Virus record (IMG/VR): IMGVR_UViG_3300045741_000195
Span: 1-40,787 of that record
Reading direction: 5' to 3' (one strand)
DNA from: a virus
Length of the DNA stretch: 40,787 bases
Shown: positions 16,186-23,707 of the stretch, one piece after another
Layout of the letters: the number at the start of each line of letters is the position of its first letter
Numbering within the stretch: position 1 is the stretch's first letter
Notes under the pieces: model-generated
What the model saw: only the letters and a program-made list of their open reading frames with translations
Database searches by the model: none
What the model was told of the DNA's origin: nothing
Made by a program: the position numbers and the translations under genes

Positions 16186-16896
16186 ATGAATCACAACTGG
16201 TATGCCGTCATAACGGCTCAGGTACTTCTTTCAAAAGAACTTTCTTCCACCCAAAAATTATTGATTGCACTTATAGCTAACCTTTCAAATGAACGCGGTT
16301 ACTGCTTTGCATCAAATGAATATTTGGGCGAGTGTATTGGAATAAGCGAAATAACAGTAAGTCACAATATTTCTGAGCTGGTAGAAAAGAACTGGATAGG
16401 CCGTGTTCTTCATTTCACAGAAAAAAAGCAAATTGATTACCGTGCCCTCACCATTATCGAGCGGCCATACCTCCCTCCGAAAACGGATATACCCCCCTCC
16501 GAAAACAGCAATACCCCCCTATCCGAAAACGGCAAAGAGAATAACAAAGTATTTAAAAACAAAGAAGAATACTCCCCTAAGGGCGAAAATGAAAATTTTG
16601 TTGATGCTGAGGAAGTTATCTTAAAAAGCCAAATTTGGTTTCAAAATCAGCTACAAAAGCAAAATTTTGAGATCGCCCGGGGCGCGGAAATTTTGCATAA
16701 ATATCATCTACACCTTGAAGAAAGGAATCTTTACCCAATGAACCGAAAGCAAATATTTGCAGGATTTGAAAAATGGTTAATGAACGAAAAAAACTTTAAT
16801 AATGAAACACATCAGCGAACTTCTTCCGGTGGCAATGGAAAACTCGGCACCAGCGCCGCAAGAATCGAAGCCCTCAAAAACTGGCCCGCTCGTTAA
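16186..16896 (+). CDS. Replication protein with winged helix-turn-helix
   Basis: The frame is open from a TTG at 16165, but that start would lie inside a strong hairpin; I choose the ATG at 16186 (MNHNWYAVITAQ), giving 236 residues. The first 90 residues form a winged helix-turn-helix of the HTH_36 type (LSSTQKLLIALIANLSNERG, SNEYLGECIGISEITVSHNISELV), as in phage O-like initiators and Bacteroidota replication proteins. A polar linker with PPSENSNTPLSENGKE precedes a helical C-terminal part. It probably binds the phage origin. It is the first gene of the early operon, and overlaps the next gene by 95 bases. Confidence 0.65.
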   Translation: MNHNWYAVITAQVLLSKELSSTQKLLIALIANLSNERGYCFASNEYLGECIGISEITVSHNISELVEKNWIGRVLHFTEKKQIDYRALTIIERPYLPPKTDIPPSENSNTPLSENGKENNKVFKNKEEYSPKGENENFVDAEEVILKSQIWFQNQLQKQNFEIARGAEILHKYHLHLEERNLYPMNRKQIFAGFEKWLMNEKNFNNETHQRTSSGGNGKLGTSAARIEALKNWPAR

Positions 16897-17461
16897 GGCA
16901 TTACAAGAAAAGCGGATTTTTGAACTTTCTGATCAGGGCGAACTTGAAAAATGTATTCGGTATTGTATGTTACTGGTCGGTATCCGCGCTAATAACTTAC
17001 CCGGGAAGGAAGAAACTTCAGTTTTATTCGCCCATATTCTAAAAAATTACTCCGGGCATACGATATCAGAAATTAGGCTGGCGTTTGAAAAAGCCATTTC
17101 CGGTAAACTTGACATCAGCCCGGATGACGTAAAAGCGTATGAAAACTTCACAGCCGCTTACTTTTCGGCGATCGTCAATTCATACCGAAGATGGGCGCAG
17201 GCTGAATATCGCCAAAATTTGACGGCTTTTGAGCCGCCTCCGGCCACAAAAATTTACACGCAGGAAGAAAACGATGATATTGCCAGGGGCGACGTAGAAA
17301 GGCAATATCAACTTTTCCTGAAAGGATTTGAATTAAAGACCCCTCAGTTCAATCGGGTAATCCTTCATAAAGACGGGCTGATCGGTGAAATGGAAACGAC
17401 GGTTGAATTTTTTCACCGGATGGCCGGTAAGGGGCAGCTGCATATTTATGAAAAAAAGTAA
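16802..17461 (+). CDS. Replication-region protein, unknown function
   Basis: A 219-residue helical protein with IRYCMLLVGIRANNLPGKEE and ISEIRLAFEKAISGKL. It directly follows the replication initiator-like gene, where a helicase loader or an accessory replication protein would be expected; I see no Walker motif, so the role stays open. The ATG at 16802 gives a 95-base overlap in another frame; the ATG at 16835 (MENSAPAPQE) would shorten it and removes only a low-complexity start. Confidence 0.55.
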   Translation: MKHISELLPVAMENSAPAPQESKPSKTGPLVKALQEKRIFELSDQGELEKCIRYCMLLVGIRANNLPGKEETSVLFAHILKNYSGHTISEIRLAFEKAISGKLDISPDDVKAYENFTAAYFSAIVNSYRRWAQAEYRQNLTAFEPPPATKIYTQEENDDIARGDVERQYQLFLKGFELKTPQFNRVILHKDGLIGEMETTVEFFHRMAGKGQLHIYEKK

Positions 17462-17651
17462 AGAAAATTGGATTAAAGTCATATTTGCGGATGATTGCAT
17501 TTATGAAGATTGTGACAATGATAAAGAATGTCCAACTTGTCCGCAATATGGTAAAGATTAAGCGGACTGCCCATGTCCGGGGCCAACGATGCAAGATGAA
17601 TATGATTACAAAGAAGTGAACGGTATTTTATACGCAAAAAAGAAAGCATGA
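17448..17651 (+). pseudogene. Small cysteine-rich protein interrupted by one in-frame TAA
   Basis: From the ATG at 17448 the frame gives 37 residues with a C-x5-C-x5-C-x2-C pattern (CIYEDCDNDKECPTC) and stops at TAA 17559-17561. In the same frame it goes on as ADCPCPGPTMQDEYDYKEVN to TGA 17649-17651. The DCPCPGPT-(x)-DEYEY pattern belongs with the upstream cysteines in small phage proteins as I remember them, so this looks like one 67-residue gene with a premature stop. Alternatively there are two tiny genes (17448-17561 and 17589-17651); both ends overlap neighbours as expected for an operon. Confidence 0.5.
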
Positions 17652-18214
17652 AAATATTAATAGCTTGTGAATATTCTGGGGTTGTCAGAGATGCTTTTAC
17701 TGCAAGGGGGCATCATGCAATAAGCTGTGATTTATTGCCAACTGAATCACCAGGATATCATTGGGAGGGGGATATTTTTGATTGCTTAAAATTTCATCAC
17801 TACAATTTTGACTTAATGATAGCCCACCCAGAATGTAAATATTTGTGTTTTAGCGGGGAAAGGTGGATAACTGAAATACCAGGAAGAATGAAACTTAGAT
17901 TAGAGGCGTTTGAATTTTTTAAAGAATTATATAATCTGCCAATAAAAAAAATCTGCATTGAAAATTCTCATAGTATATTTCTAAATAGGGAGTTTAAAAA
18001 ACCAACATAATCTGTCCACCCATATCATTTTGGAAGTCCATTTAAAAAACTAACTTGTTTATGGCTGAAAGGGCTTAATCCGCTAATACCAATGAATATA
18101 ACCTATAACAGATACCCAGCGGTTCATCGTGAACCACCAGGGAAAGATAGGAGTAAGATAAGGGCAAAAACAGATATTAAAATTGCACAAGCAATGGCAG
18201 ATCAATGGGGATAA
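17648..18214 (+). pseudogene. Phage DNA methylase-like gene interrupted by one in-frame TAA
   Basis: The frame starts at 17648 (ATGA overlap with the previous stop). The start MKILIACEYSGVVRDAF, then SCDLLPTESPGYH and IAHPECKYLCFSG (residues 57-70) match a phage family annotated as DNA (cytosine) methylase. TAA at 18008-18010 ends the product at 120 residues. The same frame continues to 18214 with the expected rest of the family: HPYHFGSPFKKLTCLWLKGL, VHREPPGKDR and QAMADQWG. The stop sits where the family commonly has Gln (a CAA to TAA change). The usual HPPC is HPEC here. The full protein would be about 188 residues. Confidence 0.75.
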
Positions 18215-18263
18215 AACACCCGAAAGGCTTAAAAATGTGGATAACTTTATTTTGTCAAAAGGA

Positions 18264-18292
18264 TTGAAATGTCCAAAAAGGTACTATCTTTG
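18264..18292 (+). promoter_or_regulatory. Bacteroidota-type promoter
   Basis: TTG (18264-18266), an 18-base spacer, then TATCTTTG (18285-18292), a full match to the Bacteroidota -33/-7 consensus TTG and TAnnTTTG. Transcription would start near 18298, about 36 bases before the next ATG. Confidence 0.7.
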
Positions 18293-18333
18293 ATCTGACA
18301 ATCGGTTATTTAATCACTTTAAAAATTATCAAG

Positions 18334-18540
18334 ATGAAAGAAGATGATAAATGCTTAGTCACAAAACCGGAAAGAGTTGAGCAATCGATTCAAACGTGGA
18401 TGAGCGCCTATAATGTAACGCTCAAAACCGATAGAGCGTTTAAAAAAAGATTAGAGGAGCTCAATTCATGGGATGATTGCAACGGAAATTCATATGAGCA
18501 CAACGTAAAAACACAGGCGTTGCAACGTCTTATCTCATAA
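18334..18540 (+). CDS. Small early protein, unknown function
   Basis: A 68-residue charged, helical protein without a recognised family (IQTWMSAYNVTLKTDRAFKK). It is the first gene behind the best promoter in the window and is followed by a hairpin. It is probably a host-takeover or regulatory early gene, which is an inference from position only. Confidence 0.55.
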   Translation: MKEDDKCLVTKPERVEQSIQTWMSAYNVTLKTDRAFKKRLEELNSWDDCNGNSYEHNVKTQALQRLIS

Positions 18541-18557
18541 CTCCATTAACACAATAA

Positions 18558-18590
18558 CCAGCCGGTTACCGTAAATGGAACCGGCTTTGG
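18558..18590 (+). promoter_or_regulatory. Hairpin between small early genes
   Basis: AGCCGGTT (18560-18567) and AACCGGCT (18579-18586) form a perfect eight-base-pair stem, extended by CC/GG. It has no T tract, so it is more likely an RNA stability or operator element than a terminator. Confidence 0.45.
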
Positions 18591-18605
18591 CGGCAAAAGA
18601 CATTT

Positions 18606-18833
18606 ATGGAAATAAAAAGAGAAATACTGGCCTCTTGGAAAGAACATTATAAGCATGGCGACTATATGCTTATCGCTGATAAATTCTGTACCAAGTATCA
18701 GCGGATCAGCCAGCAACTTGCCCGCAAATGGGTGCAAACAGCGTTTAAGACAGGTATAGTGGATGAACGCCTTTATCCAATTATTGAAAAGTTCTATGCT
18801 GATATTGAAAAAAAACTTAAGCAAGTAAAATGA
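18606..18833 (+). CDS. Small helical protein, unknown function
   Basis: A 75-residue protein, helical and basic. The stretch DYMLIADKFCTKYQRISQQLARKWV has the shape of a helix-turn-helix, so DNA binding is possible. An open frame on the other strand covers the same bases but has no neighbours on its strand. Its stop overlaps the lipoprotein start by four bases. Confidence 0.55.
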   Translation: MEIKREILASWKEHYKHGDYMLIADKFCTKYQRISQQLARKWVQTAFKTGIVDERLYPIIEKFYADIEKKLKQVK

Positions 18834-19042
18834 AAAACCTGATCATCTGGACGATCTGGATAATCATTTTAACTCTTATCCTTTCATCCTGTTACTACCG
18901 GCACCGTATGGCTGCATATAAAGAGTTCACAGTAACAACGGTCAATGATAGCGTAATGGTATTGAATAATCATTATCGGGTAAAGAAGTGTAATGGTTGC
19001 CAGATAGGCGATAAGGTAACGGCATTTAGAATCGGAAATTAA
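18830..19042 (+). CDS. Small predicted lipoprotein
   Basis: A 70-residue protein with a hydrophobic signal (IIWTIWIIILTLIL) and a lipobox LSSC, so that Cys21 would be lipidated and the remaining 50 residues exposed outside the inner membrane. A CNGC motif near the C-terminus may form a disulfide. Early phage lipoproteins often block superinfection (for example Llp of T5); that role is inferred from type and position. It overlaps the previous gene as ATGA. Confidence 0.6.
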   Translation: MKNLIIWTIWIIILTLILSSCYYRHRMAAYKEFTVTTVNDSVMVLNNHYRVKKCNGCQIGDKVTAFRIGN

Positions 19043-19069
19043 TTATTGAAAAACCAAAAATTCAAATCT

Positions 19070-19270
19070 ATGACAATATTATTTTTTTCGATCATTCTGA
19101 TTGGGGTACTAATATTTTACTTTTTTGCGATGAAAGAAGTTCAAAAGCAAAAACAGGCAAAAAAAGAGGCCGAAGAAATGAGGGCCAGAATAAAGGAACT
19201 CGATCGATTGCTGGCACCTGACAAAAATGACTGGGATAATTTCGAATACCCAAACAATATAAATGCTTAA
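19070..19270 (+). CDS. Small single-pass membrane protein
   Basis: I prefer the ATG at 19070 (MTILFFSIILIG) to the TTG at 19046. The 66-residue product has one membrane helix (about 2-20) and a strongly charged coiled-coil tail (QKQKQAKKEAEEMRARIKEL). It is unrecognised. It comes directly after the lipoprotein and could act with it at the membrane. Confidence 0.5.
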   Translation: MTILFFSIILIGVLIFYFFAMKEVQKQKQAKKEAEEMRARIKELDRLLAPDKNDWDNFEYPNNINA

Positions 19271-19272
19271 TC

Positions 19273-19467
19273 GTGGGAAAGGAACTTACCAACTATGAAA
19301 GCTGGCAACTTGAAAAGTACGGCGACATCCTTCAGCCGGTTGAATCAATGCCATTGGCTGACATTGATTTCTTTGAAGCCGGTAGCGAGGAACTGGCCCG
19401 CCGCGAAGAATGGCTGAATCTTCAATATGAGCGCCAACTTTGGAAAGACGAATTTTTACACAGTTAA
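19273..19467 (+). CDS. Small acidic protein, unknown function
   Basis: A 64-residue protein with a GTG start two bases after the previous stop. It is acidic and aromatic-rich (YESWQLEKYGDILQP, REEWLNLQYERQLWKDE). No family is recognised. The start codon and lack of homologues known to me keep confidence modest. Confidence 0.4.
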   Translation: MGKELTNYESWQLEKYGDILQPVESMPLADIDFFEAGSEELARREEWLNLQYERQLWKDEFLHS

Positions 19468-19477
19468 ACAATTTGTT

Positions 19478-19678
19478 ATGAAAAAATATATCATCTGCAT
19501 TAAGGATAACCGCGTTCAGTACATTATTAAGCAGCTTGAAACCGGACTCGTTAATATACTCGAAGAATCCCGCCAGGGATTCACCACAATAGAAATAAAG
19601 ATCCGAAACGAAATGGACCTTCTCGATCTACTTCATGCTGGCATCCGTATCGGCACCCTCGAATTTTTTACACAATAA
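19478..19678 (+). CDS. Small protein, unknown function
   Basis: The ATG at 19478 (MKKYIICIKDNRVQY) is chosen instead of the longer frame from 19427 that would overlap the previous gene. The 66-residue product is alternating strand and helix, without a membrane segment. It is unrecognised. Confidence 0.5.
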   Translation: MKKYIICIKDNRVQYIIKQLETGLVNILEESRQGFTTIEIKIRNEMDLLDLLHAGIRIGTLEFFTQ

Positions 19679-19688
19679 AACAATCAAT

Positions 19689-20381
19689 ATGTCAACAGAA
19701 TTAACCAATTTCAGTTTATCACAACCAGCACAGGCAATGGAGGTTGCCGGGATCCTTCAAAGATTTGTTACTGAAAAGAAATTAACCGCAAATATCAAAG
19801 GGAAAAACTATCCATTAGTAGAGGCATGGCAATTTGCCGGCAGCCAATTAGGGCTTTACCCATTACTTACTTCTGTAATTAAGGAAAGCACAAGTGAAGA
19901 AATTAAATATGCAGCGTGGGTAGATATTTGTAGAATGGACAATAACCAAGTAATGAGTAGAGGATTTGCCACCTGCAGCAATAAGGAATCAAGCAAAAGA
20001 CAGTTTGACGAATATGCGATTTGCTCAATGGCCCAAACCCGGGCAGAAGGAAAAGCATATAGAATGCTTTTAAGCTGGCTGATGAAAGCGGCTGGATTTG
20101 AAGCGACGCCAGCAGAAGAAATGGATTTTGCACGGGGTAATAACGAGATCGTTGATGTGCCTGAAGAATGTGAAAGGAAATTATTGCGTGATCTCGTTTA
20201 TAGTTCTGATTTAAGAATTGATGAAATTGAATTGGCATTAGCCGCAATAGAGTCCTGCCCGAACTATGATAAATATGACAAGATCAGAATGAGACTTGAA
20301 TCGAGGCAGAAAACTATTGACACAATAATCAACCACTCTCAGAAAGATATAAATAATCATTTGAAGAAAGTGATTAAATAA
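19689..20381 (+). CDS. Conserved phage recombination/replication-region protein
   Basis: A 230-residue protein from the ATG at 19689 (MSTELTNFSLSQPAQAM). The patterns GKNYPLVEAWQFAGSQLGLYP, DEYAICSMAQTRAEGKAYR and AAGFEATPAEEMD are shared with a widespread group of phage proteins in recombination and replication modules. Some of them are thought to be single-strand annealing or DNA-binding proteins; I cannot confirm that from sequence. It is followed one base later by the next gene (TAATG overlap). Confidence 0.6.
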   Translation: MSTELTNFSLSQPAQAMEVAGILQRFVTEKKLTANIKGKNYPLVEAWQFAGSQLGLYPLLTSVIKESTSEEIKYAAWVDICRMDNNQVMSRGFATCSNKESSKRQFDEYAICSMAQTRAEGKAYRMLLSWLMKAAGFEATPAEEMDFARGNNEIVDVPEECERKLLRDLVYSSDLRIDEIELALAAIESCPNYDKYDKIRMRLESRQKTIDTIINHSQKDINNHLKKVIK

Positions 20382-20734
20382 TGCTTTTACTCCCCGCCAT
20401 ATTACAACGCTACGGCAGTAAAACCGATAAGACATTTACCGTTGTTTTTGCCAGCCAGGAAATAACGCCTGAACAAGTAGCCGCCCTTAATGAAAGCCTT
20501 CAGCAATTCGGTTACCTTGCCTTCAAAGTTGATAAGTTTAAGCAGAAAGAAATTGAAGTAATTGATAACTTGAAATCAGATTATGAGGATACCGGTAAGA
20601 CGCCGGGGCAAAGATTACGCGGAGTGCTTTACCGGTTGTGGGAAAAGGACGCTGAAGGATTTAAAAACCCGGTTGATCATTACAACAGTAAGATGGAGAC
20701 CTTGATTCAACATTTCAAAACAAAACTTGATTAA
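20381..20734 (+). CDS. Conserved phage protein, unknown function
   Basis: A 117-residue protein whose first half is strand-helix (KTFTVVFASQEITPEQ, GYLAFKVDKF) and whose second half carries KTPGQRLRGVLYRLWEK, a pattern I know from replication modules of Bacteroidota phages. It overlaps the previous gene by one base and abuts the next. A role in DNA metabolism is likely by context only. Confidence 0.55.
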   Translation: MLLLPAILQRYGSKTDKTFTVVFASQEITPEQVAALNESLQQFGYLAFKVDKFKQKEIEVIDNLKSDYEDTGKTPGQRLRGVLYRLWEKDAEGFKNPVDHYNSKMETLIQHFKTKLD

Positions 20735-21034
20735 ATGATCCAGCTTTCAATCTTTGACAACCCATGGAAAGAAAGGTTTGAACTTTATCATAAAGACAAC
20801 CCGCAGATTTATGAGACGTTCAGAGCGTTCACCCTGCGGGCAATAAACCGGGGTCACCGGCATTTGTCGGCTGAGTTTATTTACAATATCATCCGGTGGG
20901 AGACAGGCGTAACTGAAAAGGGGGGCGAGTTTAAAATTAACAATAATTATAAGCCTTTTTATTCGCGGATGTTTATGAAAGAATTTCCTGAATATGCTGA
21001 CTTTTTCGAAAAGAGAAGATCAAAGGCGGATTAA
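20735..21034 (+). CDS. Conserved phage protein, unknown function
   Basis: A 99-residue protein with the pattern NPWKERFELYHKDNPQIY, RGHRHLSAEFIYNIIRWE and FKINNNYKPFYSRMFMKEFP. This arrangement is frequent in small phage proteins of replication and recombination regions and has no function that I can name. It ends 152 bases before the next start, in front of the inverted repeat at 21154. Confidence 0.55.
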   Translation: MIQLSIFDNPWKERFELYHKDNPQIYETFRAFTLRAINRGHRHLSAEFIYNIIRWETGVTEKGGEFKINNNYKPFYSRMFMKEFPEYADFFEKRRSKAD

Positions 21035-21153
21035 CGGTGGTGCTTTGCGAAGTGGCGGACATAGATATTCGTCTGCTCGCAAACTTACCACAGCTAAATT
21101 GAAAAATTAAAGAACAGTATTTATTCATCAGCCGCCATTTTGCAAAACACATT

Positions 21154-21484
21154 GTTGTGTGTCAGGGCGGTGCAAAATTAGAGACAATGAAAACAATTTT
21201 TAGGTATCTGCTGAAAAAGTACAGTCAAACTGAAAAAGGCAGAATTGAGATTATGCGTATTATGGATGATAAGGTAAATGATAATTATAGTGAGCAAACA
21301 TTTTACGGAAATGTCTATAACTATTTTATTGAGTTTGTAATAGCAAATCCTTTTATTGTCAAATGTACATTGAAGAATGATAAAGAAAGTTTGGATATGC
21401 TAAAAAGTGGCATTCAAAAAGGATTTGATGAGGCAGTCGGTTATATCAGCAAGGAAGCTGTCAGACCGTAGCCTTGCACACAAC
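21154..21484. repeat. Inverted repeats flanking a small accessory gene
   Basis: GTTGTGTG (21154-21161) and its complement CACACAAC (21477-21484) lie on either side of one small gene; the match extends imperfectly to about 16 bases. The left copy also forms a local ACACA-TTGT-TGTGT hairpin, and GCGGCTTGCCGC (21489-21500) follows the right copy. These ends may mark an inserted gene. Confidence 0.4.
21187..21471 (+). CDS. Small accessory protein, unknown function
   Basis: A 94-residue helical protein from the ATG at 21187 (MKTIFRYLLKKYSQTEKG). The frame also opens at GTG 21157, inside the left inverted repeat, which makes that start less likely. No family is recognised. The gene sits between inverted repeats, with a gap of about 150 bases before it, unlike the tightly packed genes around it, so it may be a recent arrival. 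Confidence 0.5.
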   Translation: MKTIFRYLLKKYSQTEKGRIEIMRIMDDKVNDNYSEQTFYGNVYNYFIEFVIANPFIVKCTLKNDKESLDMLKSGIQKGFDEAVGYISKEAVRP

Positions 21485-21525
21485 ATTTGCGGCTTGCCGC
21501 CGTTTGGATATTTGAAAAACAAAAG

Positions 21526-22428
21526 ATGAGTTTTATTATGCAGTTGATTAGCGAACAAAATGACCAGCCCATATTGTCCAGCCCAAATGGAAGCAAACCG
21601 TTCGTTATGGGCAGTACGGAAGGATTGAATGAAATCTACTGTGAAAGCAATCTGGAAACAATGTCCAAGATGCCGGATGGTTTTGTTGACTTAACTGTTA
21701 CAAGTCCGCCGTATGATAACCTTAGAGATTATAAAGGGTTTTCATTCCCATTTGAAATGATTGCAAAAGAACTTTACCGGGTTACAAAGGATGGTGGCGT
21801 ATTGGTTTGGGTTGTTGGCGATGCTACAAAGGATGGATGCGAAAGTTTAACATCATTCAAACAGGCAATTTACTTTGTAGAGGAATGTGGTTTCAATTTA
21901 CACGATACAATGATTTATGAAAAGGAATCATTGCCACTAACTCACAAACGATATGAACAGCACTTTGAATTTATGTTTGTACTTGTAAAAGGTAAATTAA
22001 AAACCTTTAACGGACTTATGGAAAAATCAATTCATTTTGGGCAAAGCAAAGTATCGGCAAAGCATAGTGCAAGTTTGAATGAGAAAGGAAGTAAGCAAGG
22101 GGGGAAACTTGGAAAAGTAATAACCATTAAGCAATATAAATTAAGAGGCAACATTTGGGAATATGAAACAGGACTTAACGGGCATAGCAAAGATGGAATT
22201 GCCTTTAAACACCCGGCTATATTCCCGGAGAAACTTGCCGCTGACCATATTTACAGTTGGAGTAACGAAGGGGATATTGTTTATGATTGTTTCGGAGGAA
22301 GTGGTACAACGGCAAAGATGGCCCACCTTCAAAAACGAAACTGGATATTGTCAGAGATAAGTAAGGAATACTGTCAGATTGCTGAAAAGAGGATTGCACC
22401 GTACTTGGCCCAAACCTCGCTATTTTAG
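21526..22428 (+). CDS. DNA amino-methyltransferase (N6-adenine or N4-cytosine), orphan
   Basis: A 300-residue methyltransferase. TSPPY is at residues 59-63 (catalytic motif IV) and YDCFGGSGTTA at about 253-263 (SAM-binding motif I). This order, with the catalytic motif first, marks the beta class. TSPPY is common in N4-cytosine and some N6-adenine enzymes. The ATG at 21526 is preferred to a TTG at 21487 lying in the repeat. No restriction enzyme gene is adjacent, so it probably protects phage DNA from host restriction. Confidence 0.85.
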   Translation: MSFIMQLISEQNDQPILSSPNGSKPFVMGSTEGLNEIYCESNLETMSKMPDGFVDLTVTSPPYDNLRDYKGFSFPFEMIAKELYRVTKDGGVLVWVVGDATKDGCESLTSFKQAIYFVEECGFNLHDTMIYEKESLPLTHKRYEQHFEFMFVLVKGKLKTFNGLMEKSIHFGQSKVSAKHSASLNEKGSKQGGKLGKVITIKQYKLRGNIWEYETGLNGHSKDGIAFKHPAIFPEKLAADHIYSWSNEGDIVYDCFGGSGTTAKMAHLQKRNWILSEISKEYCQIAEKRIAPYLAQTSLF

Positions 22429-22476
22429 GACTGGTAGTATTGCCCATAACTCTTGTATTTACGAAACCCAAATTAT

Positions 22477-22746
22477 ATGGCTGATCTTAAATATATTGAA
22501 CAAATATCTAAAGGCTGTACGGTAACATACGGCAATAGGTCTTACCGTGTCCAGCAAGAAAAAAAGTATTTATTCATCATAGTTTTTGAAAATGGCCAAC
22601 GCAGAAAAATTGACATCAAAGATTTGGGATGTTGGTGGGAGTATGGATCCAAAGCTGATTGGGTATTTAATGAATGGTATAAAATTTACCCCGACTACCA
22701 AACTTTTCATTCCTTTGCCGTAAACGAAAAGAATGCCACTAACTAA
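22477..22746 (+). CDS. Small protein, unknown function
   Basis: An 89-residue protein; ATG 22477 (MADLKYIEQISKG) is chosen over a TTG at 22453. It seems to have a small beta-barrel beginning (GCTVTYGNRSYRVQQEKKYL) and a tryptophan-rich end (GCWWEYGSKADWVFNEWY). It is unrecognised. Its last codons overlap the VRR-NUC gene by 14 bases. Confidence 0.5.
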   Translation: MADLKYIEQISKGCTVTYGNRSYRVQQEKKYLFIIVFENGQRRKIDIKDLGCWWEYGSKADWVFNEWYKIYPDYQTFHSFAVNEKNATN

Positions 22747-23068
22747 AGACCGAATTACCCATGACGTTATCCTGACGCTGAAAGCACGGGGCGCCCGTGT
22801 CCGAAAAGTTCATAACGTATCTGCCTACAAAAAAAGGCGTGGGCAAGTTGAAGCTGGTTGGACTGATATTCAGGGTTATTCCCGAAATGGCGTTCATATT
22901 GAGTGCGAAGTAAAGACCATCGGTGATAGATTGAGTCCAGCCCAAATTGAACGGTTGAAAGATTGTCGCGACTGCGGCGGCTTTTCTTATATTGCCACGG
23001 AAAAAAATGGGTCAATAATTATTTACGATTATAATGATTATGTCTTATTAAAACATTTTGAAAAATGA
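22733..23068 (+). CDS. VRR-NUC domain nuclease
   Basis: A 111-residue protein that fits the VRR-NUC form of the PD-(D/E)XK nuclease fold: GWTDIQGY with Asp45, HIECEVK with Glu59 and Lys61 (ExK), then GDRLSPAQIERL. Such small stand-alone nucleases are thought to cut branched DNA, for example as Holliday junction resolvases before packaging. It lies just upstream of the terminase genes, which supports that role. It overlaps the next gene by four bases. Confidence 0.75.
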   Translation: MPLTKDRITHDVILTLKARGARVRKVHNVSAYKKRRGQVEAGWTDIQGYSRNGVHIECEVKTIGDRLSPAQIERLKDCRDCGGFSYIATEKNGSIIIYDYNDYVLLKHFEK

Positions 23069-23256
23069 ACGGCATCTCTTTTCATCGAGGTGAAATTTTT
23101 CTTTTTACCGAAGCCACGCAGTTTAAACAACGGGCTTTATACGTCAACCTTGATCAGCGCAAAAGAATACTCCTGCGCTGGAAAGTCCTAATGAATGGCC
23201 AGTCTTACATCATTCAAATAAGGCCGTATCTTTATGTTCATAGATCCACCGATTAG
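23065..23256 (+). CDS. Small basic protein, unknown function
   Basis: A 63-residue basic protein (LYVNLDQRKRILLRWKVLMN), probably a small beta domain. It is unrecognised. The start overlaps the nuclease stop as ATGA, and it ends 43 bases before the terminase small subunit. Confidence 0.45.
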   Translation: MNGISFHRGEIFLFTEATQFKQRALYVNLDQRKRILLRWKVLMNGQSYIIQIRPYLYVHRSTD

Positions 23257-23274
23257 CAATAATTGCCGTAAAGT

Positions 23275-23284
23275 TGTAATTTTG
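23275..23284 (+). promoter_or_regulatory. Candidate -7 element before the terminase genes
   Basis: TAATTTTG (23277-23284) matches TAnnTTTG. No TTG stands at the usual -33 distance, so it is a weak promoter candidate. Transcription would start near 23290, ten bases before the ATG. Confidence 0.4.
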
Positions 23285-23299
23285 GGTAAATGAATTACA

Positions 23300-23707
23300 A
23301 TGAAACCGAAAAATGATAAAGTCGGTCGCCCTTCAGTTTATGATAACCCAAGCGACCTGCAGACAGAAGCCGAAAAGTTCTTTGCTGAATGTGAGCTGAA
23401 GAAAAAACGTCCAACTATAACCGGCCTTTGCTACTCACTTGGTTTTGAATCCCGTCAATCATTTTATGACTATGAAGAAAAGCCTCTATTTTCTTACATT
23501 ATAAAAAGGCTTCGCCTTTATGTCGAATCAGGCTATGAAGAAGCCTTGAGTCAAAATAACTGCACCGGTGCTATCTTTGCCCTGAAAAATATGGGCTGGA
23601 AAGATAAAAACGAGACCGAATTATCTGGCGGTATTGAAACTTATAAACCATCATGGTTCACTCCCGAAGCTATTATGACAACAAACGGTCATCAAAAAGA
23701 ATCGTAA
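23300..23707 (+). CDS. terS: Terminase small subunit
   Basis: A 135-residue protein with the pattern of DNA-packaging gp3-like small terminases (PF16677): GRPSVYDN, RPTITGLCYSLGFESRQSFY, FSYIIKRLRLYVESGYEEAL and GAIFALKNMGWKDKNE. It binds the packaging start site and hands DNA to the large subunit. Its 3' end overlaps the large subunit gene by 55 bases in another frame, so the two are translationally coupled. Confidence 0.85.
   Translation: MKPKNDKVGRPSVYDNPSDLQTEAEKFFAECELKKKRPTITGLCYSLGFESRQSFYDYEEKPLFSYIIKRLRLYVESGYEEALSQNNCTGAIFALKNMGWKDKNETELSGGIETYKPSWFTPEAIMTTNGHQKES

Noticed and set aside
17448-18214. Genome-wide recoding of TAA
   Set aside because: TAA ends most other genes here at normal protein lengths and at operon overlaps, so only local stops or read-through are considered.
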